Below, piece by piece: positions 37,223-46,176 of a stretch of DNA of 64,000 bases (positions are counted from its first letter, which is position 1; the number at the start of each line of letters is the position of its first letter). The DNA is taken from NCBI RefSeq assembly GCF_020532645.1, contig NZ_JAJAUZ010000007.1:124001-188000 (forward strand). The letters run 5' to 3'. This DNA is from Streptomyces bambusae. Lineage in GTDB: Bacteria > Actinomycetota > Actinomycetes > Streptomycetales > Streptomycetaceae. The position numbers and the translations under genes are program-made. The notes under the pieces were generated by a model. That model saw only the letters and a program-made list of their open reading frames with translations, did not search any database and was not told the origin of the DNA.

Positions 37223-38296
37223 CTATCGGCCGGTCGTGGCCGGATCCGCCGCGCGGGCCGCCGGACCGGTACCGTCCGTGCCCGCAGTGCCGGTGTCGGT
37301 GCCGGTGCCGCCGGGCTCGGCCCGGGGCTCCTCGTGCTCCGCGGCGGAGCCGGCGCCCTTGCCTTCCGCGCCCGGCGAAGGCGCCTTCCAGCTGATCACC
37401 AGCTTCGCCGTCTCGCCGGACGCGCTCGTCTTCACCACGGCTCCCTGCGGCGCGAAGTCGGAGCCGCCGGCCCCGGAGCCGTTGTAGCCGTTGGGGGCGC
37501 TGTTGCCGGCGCCGCCGCCGAAGGAGCCGCCGCCACCGCCGCCGCCACCGTAGTACGGCTTGTTGTCGGATTCGTCGAGCTTGACGTCTGCGTCGCCGCC
37601 CTTGCCGGCAGAGCCGTCGCCACCTCGGTTGGCGGCGTCTTCCGGACCGCCGCCCTTGCCGCCCTGCTTCGAGGTACCGGCCTTGGCCGGCGGGCTGTAG
37701 CTCTTCCCGTCCTCGGCCGCGTTGCCGCCGACGTGGTACTGCGAGCCGCCGCCCCCGCCGGCAGCGACGACGAGCGCGCTCTTGCCGTCGTACAGCCCTG
37801 TCGCCCCGCCGCCACCGCCGCCGTAGAAGCGCCAGTCCTGCTGGGGATCGGACGCCTTCGGGGGCCGGCCGCCCTTGCCCCCGCCGTTCCAGCCGCCTTC
37901 GAAGCCGGGTGCGGCGTCAGGGCCTGCGGGCTTCGCACCGCCGTTGCCCCCGACCTTCACGGTCAGGCTGCCGGGGGAGACCTCGACATCGGCCGTGACG
38001 TCCGCGCCGGAGCCCCCGGCCTTCGCCTTCTGGTCGCCGTCCCTTTCGTTCTCCTCCGATGTCCCGCCCTTGGCCCCCACGGCCCGCACCTTCAGGTGCC
38101 CGACACCGTCAGGCACCCGGAACGTCTGCTCGTGCCCGGTGTACTCGAAGGTCTGCGTGCAGACACCGTCCGAGCAGGAGGGCTCCGCCGGGTCGGCGGG
38201 GCCGGCGGCATGGGCCGCGCCCACGGCGCCCGCCGCGAGGACGACGGCCGCCGCGGCGGGGAAGGTGAGGGAGAGCCACTTACGTGTCTTGCGCAT
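37223..38296 (-). CDS. Secreted glycine-rich protein 1
   Basis: A 357-residue exported protein with a signal peptide ending near GAAHAAG. A conserved opening block (CTQTFEYTGHEQTFRVPDGV) leads to a long Gly-rich domain with runs of GGGGGGG alternating with hydrophobic strands (SALVVAAGGGGGSQYHVGG), ending in TAKLVISWKAP. This is the pattern of Gly-rich domains in bacterial surface proteins. The tail is Thr/Ala/Gly-rich and disordered. It shares the opening block and overall plan with the other glycine-rich protein at 42.4-44.5 kb. Function unknown; likely cell surface or secreted. Confidence 0.82.
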   Translation of the reverse strand: MRKTRKWLSLTFPAAAAVVLAAGAVGAAHAAGPADPAEPSCSDGVCTQTFEYTGHEQTFRVPDGVGHLKVRAVGAKGGTSEENERDGDQKAKAGGSGADVTADVEVSPGSLTVKVGGNGGAKPAGPDAAPGFEGGWNGGGKGGRPPKASDPQQDWRFYGGGGGGATGLYDGKSALVVAAGGGGGSQYHVGGNAAEDGKSYSPPAKAGTSKQGGKGGGPEDAANRGGDGSAGKGGDADVKLDESDNKPYYGGGGGGGGSFGGGAGNSAPNGYNGSGAGGSDFAPQGAVVKTSASGETAKLVISWKAPSPGAEGKGAGSAAEHEEPRAEPGGTGTDTGTAGTDGTGPAARAADPATTGR

Positions 38297-38599
38297 GGGA
38301 GTGCCTTCTGCTGGTCAAGCCGTCCGGGACCTGGCGTCCGCATGACGATTACGTGCGCCGATCCTGCTGGCCGGGGCCCGGACGGGCATCAACCGGTCGG
38401 GGGACCGACGAGGGCGAACCGGCCTCCGCCACGCCGCTGTCCACCCGCGCTCCGGTGCCCGGACCTCCGCCCCGTCCACCAGGGGCACTTCGCCGTCCAC
38501 CACCTCAACGCGCTCTGGGATCAACGCCCCGTGTCCGTGTCCGGCACGACAGACGGCCCGCCTCGGCGGAGGCGGGCCGTCGGTCGCGGAAGGGGACGG
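38297..38599. other. Intergenic region between surface-protein genes
   Basis: A 303-bp gap holding the promoter region of glycine-rich gene 1 and the terminator of the sortase-substrate gene (38552-38581). No gene was found. Confidence 0.4.
38552..38581 (-). terminator. Perfect 13-bp hairpin terminator
   Basis: Arms at 38552-38564 and 38569-38581 are exactly complementary with a 4-base loop. It starts 19 bp past the stop of the DUF11/LAxTG gene. Confidence 0.85.
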
Positions 38600-41500
38600 T
38601 CAGCTGCTGTTGCGGCGGCGGGCGAACAGCAGAGCCGCCGCGCCGACGCCCAGGGCGCCGAGCGCGCCCGCTCCCCACCACAGCGCATTGCTGCCGGTCG
38701 CAGCCAGGGCCTGGTCGAGCACCGACCCCTCTTCCTGCGCCTCGTCACCGCCACCGGGCGCCTCGCCGGTGGCACTGATCTTGGTGGTGGCGCTGGCGCA
38801 CACTTCGACGCATGTGTTGGGGTCCTCCGCGGCCGAGGACAGCGCCAGGACGGTGAACGTGCTCTCCTGCTCCTTGTCGGAACTGAAGCCGAGCGTCAGG
38901 GACTTCTCGTCTCCCACCCCGAGATCGCCGACCTGCCACGAGCCGGTCTTCGGATCGAAGGAGCCGTTCCCGTCGTCGGTGACTCCCGCGAGGTTCTCCG
39001 GCAGGGTCAGCTCCGCGACGGCCGAACGGGCGGTGGACGGACCCGCGTTGGAGACCGTAACGGTGACGGTGCCCTTCTCTCCCGGCTTGAGGCCGCTGCT
39101 CGCCGGGGTGAGCTTCACCTCCAGATCGGCCTGCTGCACCACCTTCATCGAGTTGACGGCCTTGTGCTGGGCGACCTGGCCGGTCTCTCCGCGGGAGTCC
39201 GCCGTCTCGGCGCGCACCAGCGACGAGGTGAAGTCCAGCGTGTCCCGGTCGGCCGGAACGGTGCCGCCGACCGTCAGCGTGACGCTCTCTCCCGCCCCGA
39301 GATCGGCCGGCTTCCACAGCTGCTCGGCACCCTCCAGTTCGACGTCCTTGCCGTCCGCGTCCTTCGCCGAGGTCAAGGTGACCCCCTCGGGCAGCTGGTT
39401 GGCGATCTCCATGCCCCGGGCGGTCGACACTCCCGTGTTCGACGCCGTGACGGTCCAGACCGCCTCCTCGCCCGGCCTGGCCTCACCCTTCGGCTTGCTC
39501 CGTTCGACCGTGAGGTTCATCTCCGCCTGCTGCGTGACCTCGGTCGTGTGGGACGCCCGATGGTTCGCCAGCTCACCGTAGCCGCCGCCGTCAGCACGCA
39601 GGTCCGGAACGGAAGCAGCCTCGATCCGGGCGCCGTACGCCAGCGAGGGGTGGTCGGCCAGCACCCTGCCCTTGAGCGTGAGCTCCACGGTCTTCCCGGC
39701 GGGCACGGCGTCCACGGTCCACTTCTGCTCCTTCGCGTCGTACCAGATGCCGCGCGGCGGGTACGACGGGTCCGGGGCGAATCCCTCCGGCAGCTGCTGG
39801 GCGACGACCACCTGCCCGGCCGTGGACGGTCCGCTGTTCGTGATCTTGACCGTGTAGCCCAGGGAGGTCCCGGGCACCACGGGCGCTGCGGTCGGGAGCC
39901 CGCCACGGTCCACGGTCACGGCGACGTCCAGCTTCGCGTTGCGGTTGACCTTCACCACGGACTCGGACGTCCGCTCCTGCGAGTTGTCCTGGCCGACCCA
40001 CTTGGTCACGGTCGCCGCATGGTGGAACTCGGCGAGGTCCGCGGGCGCCTTCGCAGTGAAGACCAGTTCCTTGGTCTCCCCGGCGTTGAGGTCGCCGACC
40101 GTCCAGGTGCCGGGCAGCGGCTCGTCCGACGTCATACCCGGCGGCAGGTCGAGCGAGACGACGACGGATGACGCCTTGTCGGGGCCGGTGTTCTCCAGCG
40201 TGGTCTTGAACGTCAGCTCCTCGCCGGGCTCGACGGTCTGAGCTTCCTCGCCCCGGGCGTTGACCACGCTGGTGCGGACGGCCATGGCGGAGTAGCGGTC
40301 GACCGAGGTGGTGTACGTCTCGGACCTGGCCGCCTGGCGGCTGCCCGTACTCAAGGTGGCCTGGGCCTTCAGGACGCCGCTGCCGCTGACGAGGCCCTTG
40401 ACCTTGAACTCCTTCTTGCCGCCCACGGGCAGAGCCGCCACGGAACAGCGAACGGCGCCGGGGGAATCGGCGGCCGCCTCGCACTCGCCGCCCTCACCCG
40501 TGAGGTCAGTGATGCCGCCGCCCTCGGAGGTGATCAGCACCGCGACCTCCCGAGCCTCATCGGGACCGGTGTTCTCGACGGGTATGACGAGCTCGGCGGT
40601 CTCCCCCTTGGCGTACTTCTCCTTCACGAAACCGCCGGCGCCTTCGGTGAACTGCGCGTTGGAGGTGGCGACGGTGAACTCCGACGCGGCAACGGCGATG
40701 TCCTGGTCGCGTCCGGTCTTGCCGGCCCACTGGTGGAGCAGCACGGGTTTCAGGGCGAAGGTGTCGGCCGCCTCCTTGGCGATCTCCACCGTGTACCTCA
40801 TCTTGTAGGTGCCGGGGGACATCTTTCCTTCGGTACCGGGCACGATCTCCAGCTGCCGTCCGTCGCTCCCGAGCTTGACCTGGGACCCCGCCAGAGGGAC
40901 GTCGTCCTTGATCACCTCGGCGCTGCCGTCGACGTACGACAGCCCCGCCGGCATCGGCACGGCGAACAGGGGATTCAGCAGAGACCCACCGCCCTTGTGG
41001 TGGATGACCGACTCGACCTCGACGCGGGACCCGATCTGCACGGGCCCCTCCGACTGCGTCGAGGACGTCTCCACCACAGGCGCGTACTCGATCCGGTAGT
41101 TGTCCACCAGGATCTCCGGATTCTCGGGACCGGGGACCTGGGGGCCGATCTTGAGCCGGAGCGAGCTCTTGCCGTTCTGCATCTCCGCCGGGACGGTGTA
41201 CAAGCCGTCGATAGTCGCCCAGTCCTTGTTGGGCTCGGTGACGAACCGGAACTGCTGGTATCCGTTGCTGGGCTTGTCAGGGTCGGACATGGTCGCCATG
41301 TATGCGCCGCCCGTCAGCCCGGCTGCCCGGTAGTCGAGCCGGAAACGGAGCTGGCGCCCGAGCTCTACCGGGACGTCCTGTTCGGTGATGCCCGTCATCT
41401 CGAGGTAGTGGTCCTTGTCGGACGCCTTGACACCGGGGTCGCTGCTCTTGATGACCTTCTGGGTGCCGCCGTTCCTCCAGTGCAGGGCCATCGCCACGTT

Positions 41501-41665
41501 GTCGGACTCCTCGAAGCTCCCGTTCTTCAGGTCGATGGTCTGCGGCACCTCCGTCTCCTCGGTGGCGTTCGCCTGCTGGAGCACGGCGAAGGACATCGCC
41601 GCCATCGCCGCCCCCGTGCCGATGTAGACACCCCTTCGGGAGCTGCGGTGATTCCTCTTGCCCAT
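38600..41665 (-). CDS. LAxTG-anchored surface protein with DUF11 repeats
   Basis: A 1,021-residue cell-wall protein. A signal peptide (about 1-35, ending near QQANAT) is followed by an N-terminal jelly-roll-like domain (about 40-200) that begins LKNGSFEES and ends ILVDNYRIEYA. Five or six DUF11-type beta-sandwich repeats follow, each with the pattern TxxNTGPDxA...L...LPxGxxxxxPxxGxW.VGDLxAGExxxLxL. The C-terminus has the sorting signal LAATG (987-991), a hydrophobic helix and the basic tail ARRRNSS. LAxTG is the class E sortase motif of Streptomyces. Probably a long stalk displaying the N-terminal domain on the cell surface. Confidence 0.92.
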   Translation of the reverse strand: MGKRNHRSSRRGVYIGTGAAMAAMSFAVLQQANATEETEVPQTIDLKNGSFEESDNVAMALHWRNGGTQKVIKSSDPGVKASDKDHYLEMTGITEQDVPVELGRQLRFRLDYRAAGLTGGAYMATMSDPDKPSNGYQQFRFVTEPNKDWATIDGLYTVPAEMQNGKSSLRLKIGPQVPGPENPEILVDNYRIEYAPVVETSSTQSEGPVQIGSRVEVESVIHHKGGGSLLNPLFAVPMPAGLSYVDGSAEVIKDDVPLAGSQVKLGSDGRQLEIVPGTEGKMSPGTYKMRYTVEIAKEAADTFALKPVLLHQWAGKTGRDQDIAVAASEFTVATSNAQFTEGAGGFVKEKYAKGETAELVIPVENTGPDEAREVAVLITSEGGGITDLTGEGGECEAAADSPGAVRCSVAALPVGGKKEFKVKGLVSGSGVLKAQATLSTGSRQAARSETYTTSVDRYSAMAVRTSVVNARGEEAQTVEPGEELTFKTTLENTGPDKASSVVVSLDLPPGMTSDEPLPGTWTVGDLNAGETKELVFTAKAPADLAEFHHAATVTKWVGQDNSQERTSESVVKVNRNAKLDVAVTVDRGGLPTAAPVVPGTSLGYTVKITNSGPSTAGQVVVAQQLPEGFAPDPSYPPRGIWYDAKEQKWTVDAVPAGKTVELTLKGRVLADHPSLAYGARIEAASVPDLRADGGGYGELANHRASHTTEVTQQAEMNLTVERSKPKGEARPGEEAVWTVTASNTGVSTARGMEIANQLPEGVTLTSAKDADGKDVELEGAEQLWKPADLGAGESVTLTVGGTVPADRDTLDFTSSLVRAETADSRGETGQVAQHKAVNSMKVVQQADLEVKLTPASSGLKPGEKGTVTVTVSNAGPSTARSAVAELTLPENLAGVTDDGNGSFDPKTGSWQVGDLGVGDEKSLTLGFSSDKEQESTFTVLALSSAAEDPNTCVEVCASATTKISATGEAPGGGDEAQEEGSVLDQALAATGSNALWWGAGALGALGVGAAALLFARRRNSS

Positions 41666-41839
41666 GTGCTGTCCTGACTCCTTGCACTCGCACCGAACCT
41701 TGCTCCGGCTGCGTCCTCGGGAGTCAACAGGCGAGATGCCGGCGGGACAGCAAGCGGATGGGCAGCCGTTCGGGCAGCCCGGCGAAGACCGGGCCGGTGC
41801 CCGGAACGCGCATGATCGATACGGCCGGCTTCGGTGCGG

Positions 41840-41989
41840 CTAGCTTCCGTCCCTGCACGCACCGCAGAGGCAGGCTGCGCCACGCCGGACGGCCAGATGA
41901 CCCCGCTGCGACAGCAGGACCTGATCGTCCGGTCCCTGGTGCAGCCAGCGGGCGAACGACCTGCGGAACGTGGAAATGATGGATCGCAT
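41840..41989 (-). CDS. Candidate small basic peptide gene
   Basis: A 49-codon frame from an ATG at 41989 with an excellent ribosome site (AGAGGAGA, four bases before ATG). The product starts MRSIISTFRRSFARWLHQ, an amphipathic basic helix, and has two Cys near the end (ACLCGAC region). No family recognised. It lies between two minus-strand surface-protein genes, 174 bp upstream of the DUF11/LAxTG start. Without comparative evidence this remains a candidate only. Confidence 0.35.
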   Translation of the reverse strand: MRSIISTFRRSFARWLHQGPDDQVLLSQRGHLAVRRGAACLCGACRDGS

Positions 41990-42399
41990 GAAATCTCCTC
42001 TTGCAGGCCGACGCCATAGCGCGGTCGGCCAGACGGGGCACCAGAGGACGGCGGGGTCGCCGGGTGGAGTGGAGCCGAGCGGCCCCCGGATGGCGCTCCT
42101 GCAATCCTGCGATGCACCCGCCCGGTGAGCGACGGCCGACCAGAGGGTGCCGTGGACCATCACGTCTCCACCGACCGGGGGAGGCACAGAAGACCAATGC
42201 CTCCGCCTGGGCCGCTGCAACGGACCCGCTGGGGGGCGGTCCCGCGGCTGACAGGGACAGCGGTGCCGAGACCACACGATCGAGGGGCGGTCCGCAGAGG
42301 ACCGCCCCCGACCCTTGCTACCTCGTCATCCGGCCAAACGGCTGTGCCTCAGGCAGCCGGGGATGCTCTCCTGGCTGCCTCCGCCGCAGGACCGGTGCC
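41990..42399. other. Intergenic region
   Basis: A 410-bp gap containing the terminator at 42284-42308 and presumably the promoter of the small peptide candidate. No coding frame with a plausible start was found. Confidence 0.4.
42284..42308 (-). terminator. Hairpin terminator after glycine-rich gene 2
   Basis: A perfect 10-base stem (42284-42293 with 42299-42308) and a 5-base loop lie 92 bp downstream of glycine-rich gene 2. Confidence 0.65.
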
Positions 42400-44460
42400 T
42401 CACGAGCCGGACGGCTCCGAGGTCAGGCCCTGAGCAGTGGTGTTACGACCACCGGGGCTCTTGATGTTGTTGTTGATGGCGATGTTGTTGAACGCCGTCA
42501 CGGTGCCGCTGAGGTCGATCAGGGGGCGGCCGGTGCCACCACTGGGCGCGGTCACGGTGAGGGTGGTGTCGTCGGAGGACGGGGCGTGGGTGGGGCTGCC
42601 GTTGTACTGGGCGAGGACGGTGTGGGTGCCGACGGTGAGCGTGGTGGGCGTGGTGATGGCTGCGGAGCCATCGGTGAGGTTGACCGGGCTGCCGACCTGG
42701 GTGCCGTCGATGCTGAAGGTGACGGTTCCGGTGGGCGTGGTGGTGTCGGTGACGGTCGCGGTGCAGGTGGAGCTCGTTCCGGCGGGAACCGATGCAGGCA
42801 CGCACGTGACCACCGTCGTGGTGGGAGCGACGCCGACGGTGAGGGTGGTGTCGTCGGAGGACGGGGCGTGGGTGGGGCTGCCGTTGTACTGGGCGAGGAC
42901 GGTGTGGGTGCCGACGGTGAGCGTGGTGGGCGTGGTGATGGCTGCGGAGCCATCGGTGAGGTTGACCGGGCTGCCGACCTGGGTGCCGTCGATGCTGAAG
43001 GTGACGGTTCCGGTGGGCGTGGTGGTGTCGGTGACGGTCGCGGTGCAGGTGGAGCTCGTTCCGGCGGGAACCGATGCAGGCACGCACGTGACCACCGTCG
43101 TGGTGGGAGCGACGCCGACGGTGAGGGTGGTGGAGCCTGTGGACGAGGCGTACGCGATGCTGCCGGTGTAATTGGCTTCGATGGTGTGCTCGCCGACGGC
43201 GAGGCCGGGATCAGTGGTGAACGTCGCCTCGGCGGCGTTCCCTCCAGCGGTCACGAGCTCCACCGGGTCGCCGACAGGGGTGCCGTCGACGCTGAAAGCA
43301 ACGGTGCCGGTGGGGGTGGAACTGTCACTGACGGTAGCCGTGCACACGGAGCTCTGACCGGAGGTCACCGGATTGGGAACGCAGGAGACCGTCGTGGTGG
43401 TGGCAGCGAGCTGGTAGGTGATGACGATCCGAGGCGGCTGGCCAGTGCTGCCCACGTCTGCCGACGTGGCACCCGGTGCGGCGAACGACGAACCGGCCCC
43501 GCCTCCGGAGGGGAGGGCGGCGTCGGCACCGCTGCCTCCTCCGAAGTAGCCTCCGCCTCCGCCTCCGCCGCCGTTGCCCGGGCCGCTGCCTCCGACCCCG
43601 AGAGCACCATTGCTGCCGTTCTGGGTACCCTGCCCGGCACCCCCGGCTGTGGCGCCGCCGCCCCCGCCGCCGCCCGCTCCCCGTGCCGGCGAGGGGAACG
43701 AGGAGACGGCTCCGCCGCCGCCTCCGCCGCCGCTTCCGGACACGTTCGGCGCTGCCGCCCCACCGGCGCCGCCCGGGAACCCGGTCGCCCCGCCCTGACC
43801 ACCGGCCCCGCCGCCGGTGCCGAAGGGCCCGCCGGGGAGACCGGGCAGGCCGGAGGGGGCGGACATGCCGGGTCCGGGGATCCCTCCGGGCGCCGGGGCG
43901 GAACCCCCGCCTGCGCCACCCTCCGCGCCTCCTCCTCCGCCGCCTGCGACGACCAGGCGTGAATCGGTGGTGCTGAGGGGCACGGACAGGGGTTCGAGCC
44001 GAACGTCGCTGGCCCCGCCGCCGCCTCCATTGGGGGCGGCCGCGCCACCGCCTCCGTTGAACCCTCCGGCGCTGCCCGACGCGTTGCCACCCACCACGAC
44101 GTACACCGTGCGGTCGCCGTCGAGAACGCTCGCCGGCAGGACGGCGTTGACGGTGGCCCCGGACCCGCCCGGCCCGCCGGGTGCAGCGTTCGCACCGCGG
44201 CCTCCGGTGGCTGCGACGGTGAAGCTCCCGACGCCGGAGGGAAGGACGAAGGTCTGTTCGCCGGCCGTCGTGGGGAAGTTGTAGGTGCAGGTCTTGGTGC
44301 CGGGGTTGAACAGGCCCGGCACGCTGGCCTGAGTGGTGCACGATTCCTGGGCGTCGGCGGTGGACGGCAGGGCGGACAGGGTGGCCGTGGCGAGTACGCA
44401 GACAGCAGCCAGGGCCCGCCCGCGGCGGGTCCGTGGCGCATGCGGGGTTGTCGAAGGCAC
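42400..44460 (-). CDS. Secreted glycine-rich protein 2 with Ig-like repeats
   Basis: A 686-residue exported protein. A GTG at 44460 with GAGGAA upstream was chosen because the signal peptide (RTRRGRALAAVCVLATATL) follows directly. The domain after it begins CTYNFPTTAGEQTFVLPSGV, homologous to the opening of glycine-rich protein 1, then a Gly-rich region with many GGGGGG runs ending in PRIVITYQL. Three Ig-like (Big_3/Ig_5-type) domains of about 94 residues follow, each with TVxCVP...GxSxxCTATV...PTGTVxFSxDG and paired Cys. Two of these are encoded by identical DNA. The tail contains FNNIAINNN. Probably a surface or matrix protein; no sorting motif is visible. Confidence 0.85.
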   Translation of the reverse strand: MPSTTPHAPRTRRGRALAAVCVLATATLSALPSTADAQESCTTQASVPGLFNPGTKTCTYNFPTTAGEQTFVLPSGVGSFTVAATGGRGANAAPGGPGGSGATVNAVLPASVLDGDRTVYVVVGGNASGSAGGFNGGGGAAAPNGGGGGASDVRLEPLSVPLSTTDSRLVVAGGGGGGAEGGAGGGSAPAPGGIPGPGMSAPSGLPGLPGGPFGTGGGAGGQGGATGFPGGAGGAAAPNVSGSGGGGGGGAVSSFPSPARGAGGGGGGGATAGGAGQGTQNGSNGALGVGGSGPGNGGGGGGGGYFGGGSGADAALPSGGGAGSSFAAPGATSADVGSTGQPPRIVITYQLAATTTTVSCVPNPVTSGQSSVCTATVSDSSTPTGTVAFSVDGTPVGDPVELVTAGGNAAEATFTTDPGLAVGEHTIEANYTGSIAYASSTGSTTLTVGVAPTTTVVTCVPASVPAGTSSTCTATVTDTTTPTGTVTFSIDGTQVGSPVNLTDGSAAITTPTTLTVGTHTVLAQYNGSPTHAPSSDDTTLTVGVAPTTTVVTCVPASVPAGTSSTCTATVTDTTTPTGTVTFSIDGTQVGSPVNLTDGSAAITTPTTLTVGTHTVLAQYNGSPTHAPSSDDTTLTVTAPSGGTGRPLIDLSGTVTAFNNIAINNNIKSPGGRNTTAQGLTSEPSGS
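42559..43122. repeat. Perfect 282-bp tandem duplication
   Basis: Bases 42559-42840 and 42841-43122 are identical over their full length as read by eye. Each unit is 94 codons and encodes one complete Ig-like domain of the glycine-rich protein 2. A third, diverged copy follows at 43123. The absence of even silent differences indicates a very recent duplication or continuing gene conversion. Confidence 0.93.
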
Positions 44461-44639
44461 GAAGGTTCCTCGAGGTGAGTTACACGGAGGCTGCCGTGCA
44501 GTAGGCAGGAGCCAAGAGCGGACCGATTCTGTTCCCAAAAGCCCGAAATGACGTGGAGGAGCCCGGGTTGCTGCCCGGTTTCAGCCCGTTGGATGCCTCT
44601 GCGCCGATAAGTAGATCAACAGCTCGTGTCATCTCTCCG

Positions 44640-44800
44640 CCTCCCCGTGAGGCGCGGTGCGAGGGGACCCGGAGCGGTGCGCACGCCCGGCACGGCGACT
44701 CTCTCGTCATGCTCGGCGCCATCCTGCAGGGGTAAAGCCCTCGGCGAATCCCCCATGGAAGGTGCTCGCCCCGCTGGACGGATATGTCAAGGCCCCGGCA
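44640..44800 (+). pseudogene. Internally deleted GNAT acetyltransferase relic
   Basis: Two parts match the intact GNAT locus at 59.4-60.2 kb. Bases about 44653-44716 resemble the leader of that gene (about 59402-59462), including GGTGCGCACGC and ACTCTCTC. Bases 44756-44776 are identical for 21 nt to codons near its 3' end (60144-60164), encoding WKVLAPL, and the next ten codons remain similar. The middle of the gene, about 650 bp, is missing and replaced by about 35 bp. No functional product is expected. The rest of the 44461-44999 gap holds the promoters of its two flanking genes and no gene. Confidence 0.65.
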
Positions 44801-44999
44801 CCGCACCCTGACGGACCGTCAGTAGCCGGGACGGTGACCGGCGCTACTCCCATGGTGATGTTCGAGGTGCGCCGGATCTACGGAATCAGCCGCCGGTTCT
44901 AGACCAGAAGGTCATCCGATCGGCCAATTCTCAACAGGGACAGTTGAGTTGCAGTCTCTCGGAGGACGGAAATCTCACCCCTCCGACTTTGGAGCAGCA

Positions 45000-46100
45000 T
45001 TGAGACACAAGCTCGCCACCGCCGCCCTCTCCGCCCTTGCCGTGCTGACCGCCGGCGGGGTCGCCCAGGCCGATACCGTGACCGTGCACCGCTACTGCCA
45101 CTTCAACGGCAAGCTCGCGTGCGCCCCCAACTTCCGCGAGCTGGTCAGGATCGTCACCGGCGGCGGGGTGGGGGACGCCCCGCTCACGGCGACCGGCGGC
45201 TGGCAGGCAATGGACGCCCTGCGCAAGCGCATCGAGGCGTACAACCCCTACATGTCTTCCATGCACTTCTCCCAGCCCGACTGGACCGGGAGCGTGCTCT
45301 CCATCGCGGCCAACGGCTGCAAGGGGAACATGCCGCGTCCGGGGGTCATGAACCTGCACCTGATCGACTCGGCCTTCGACAACCGGGTCAATTCCGAGAT
45401 CGGGATGAACGAGTGTCAGGTCAGCCCCGCTCAGCACCCGAACCACACCGGTGTCACCGGCGACGCCAGGCCCATCGGCTGGCACAACCCCGGCACGAAC
45501 CTCCACAACGAGATCACCTCGGTGTACTACTACCCGACGCCCACCCGTGAGGAGGCCGCGCAGGCGTGTGGGAGCGGTGCTGCGACGTGCACGTTGAAGG
45601 ACTACAAGGCGACGATCGTCTCGGGCGAGCCGAAGCCGGTGGCCTTCAGCACCAACTGCACCTCCGTGGCCCAGAACAGGGCGCTGTGGTGGGAGACCAG
45701 CGTGGCGAACGAGACGTCGTTCACCACCGAGTACGGCCAGAAGCTCGTGCTCGGTCTTGAGTTCGGCGATCTGAAGACCGGGATCGAGCTGGCGTTCTCG
45801 CAGACGTACGGGCACTCCACCACCAACACGACGACCTTCAAGCAGCAGGACTCGGTGACGATCCCCGCCAAGCACCGGAGCGTGCTCTACAAGACCCCCA
45901 CCTACCAGGTGCTGACTGGCACGGCCACGGCGCGGATCAACGACGGTGGCGTCCTGGTGGACGTGCCGTGGTCGGTCAAGCAGGCGGTGAGCGACGGGTC
46001 CGACGGACTGACCTGGGACGAGATCCCCCTCACCGCGGCGGAACTCGCCGACACCCGGCTCTGCCCGCTCTCCGGAAGCGGAGTGACCCGAGCGCTCTGA
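45000..46100 (+). CDS. Secreted aerolysin-family-like protein
   Basis: A 366-residue exported protein. A TTG at 45000 with GGAG five bases upstream is preferred to an ATG at 44949 that lacks a ribosome site, because the signal peptide (LATAALSALAVLTAGGVAQA) then begins at once. The N-terminal half has several Cys and an unrecognised fold. From about residue 210 to 320 long alternating Ser/Thr-rich strands (WWETSVANETSFTTEYGQ, ELAFSQTYGHSTTNTTTF, TVTIPAKHRSV-like) match the twisted beta-sheet plus insertion loop of aerolysin/ETX-MTX pore-forming proteins. Pore formation is inferred from pattern only; a non-toxic relative is possible. The gene is single and convergent with NlpC/P60. Confidence 0.6.
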   Translation: MRHKLATAALSALAVLTAGGVAQADTVTVHRYCHFNGKLACAPNFRELVRIVTGGGVGDAPLTATGGWQAMDALRKRIEAYNPYMSSMHFSQPDWTGSVLSIAANGCKGNMPRPGVMNLHLIDSAFDNRVNSEIGMNECQVSPAQHPNHTGVTGDARPIGWHNPGTNLHNEITSVYYYPTPTREEAAQACGSGAATCTLKDYKATIVSGEPKPVAFSTNCTSVAQNRALWWETSVANETSFTTEYGQKLVLGLEFGDLKTGIELAFSQTYGHSTTNTTTFKQQDSVTIPAKHRSVLYKTPTYQVLTGTATARINDGGVLVDVPWSVKQAVSDGSDGLTWDEIPLTAAELADTRLCPLSGSGVTRAL

Positions 46101-46135
46101 GCGCGCGACCGCGGGACGGCGCGGGGCCGACCCGC

Positions 46136-46161
46136 CCCCGGCCACCCTCCGGTGGCCGGGG
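46136..46161. terminator. Bidirectional hairpin terminator
   Basis: Perfect 11-base arms (46136-46146 and 46151-46161) with a 4-base loop lie between the convergent aerolysin-like and NlpC/P60 genes. Confidence 0.85.
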
Positions 46162-46176
46162 CGACGGGCCCGTGCG

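Noticed and set aside
42001..43962. A 653-codon plus-strand frame opposite the glycine-rich gene 2
   Set aside because: Its repeats mirror the duplicated Ig-domain DNA on the other strand; no ribosome site or sensible domain.
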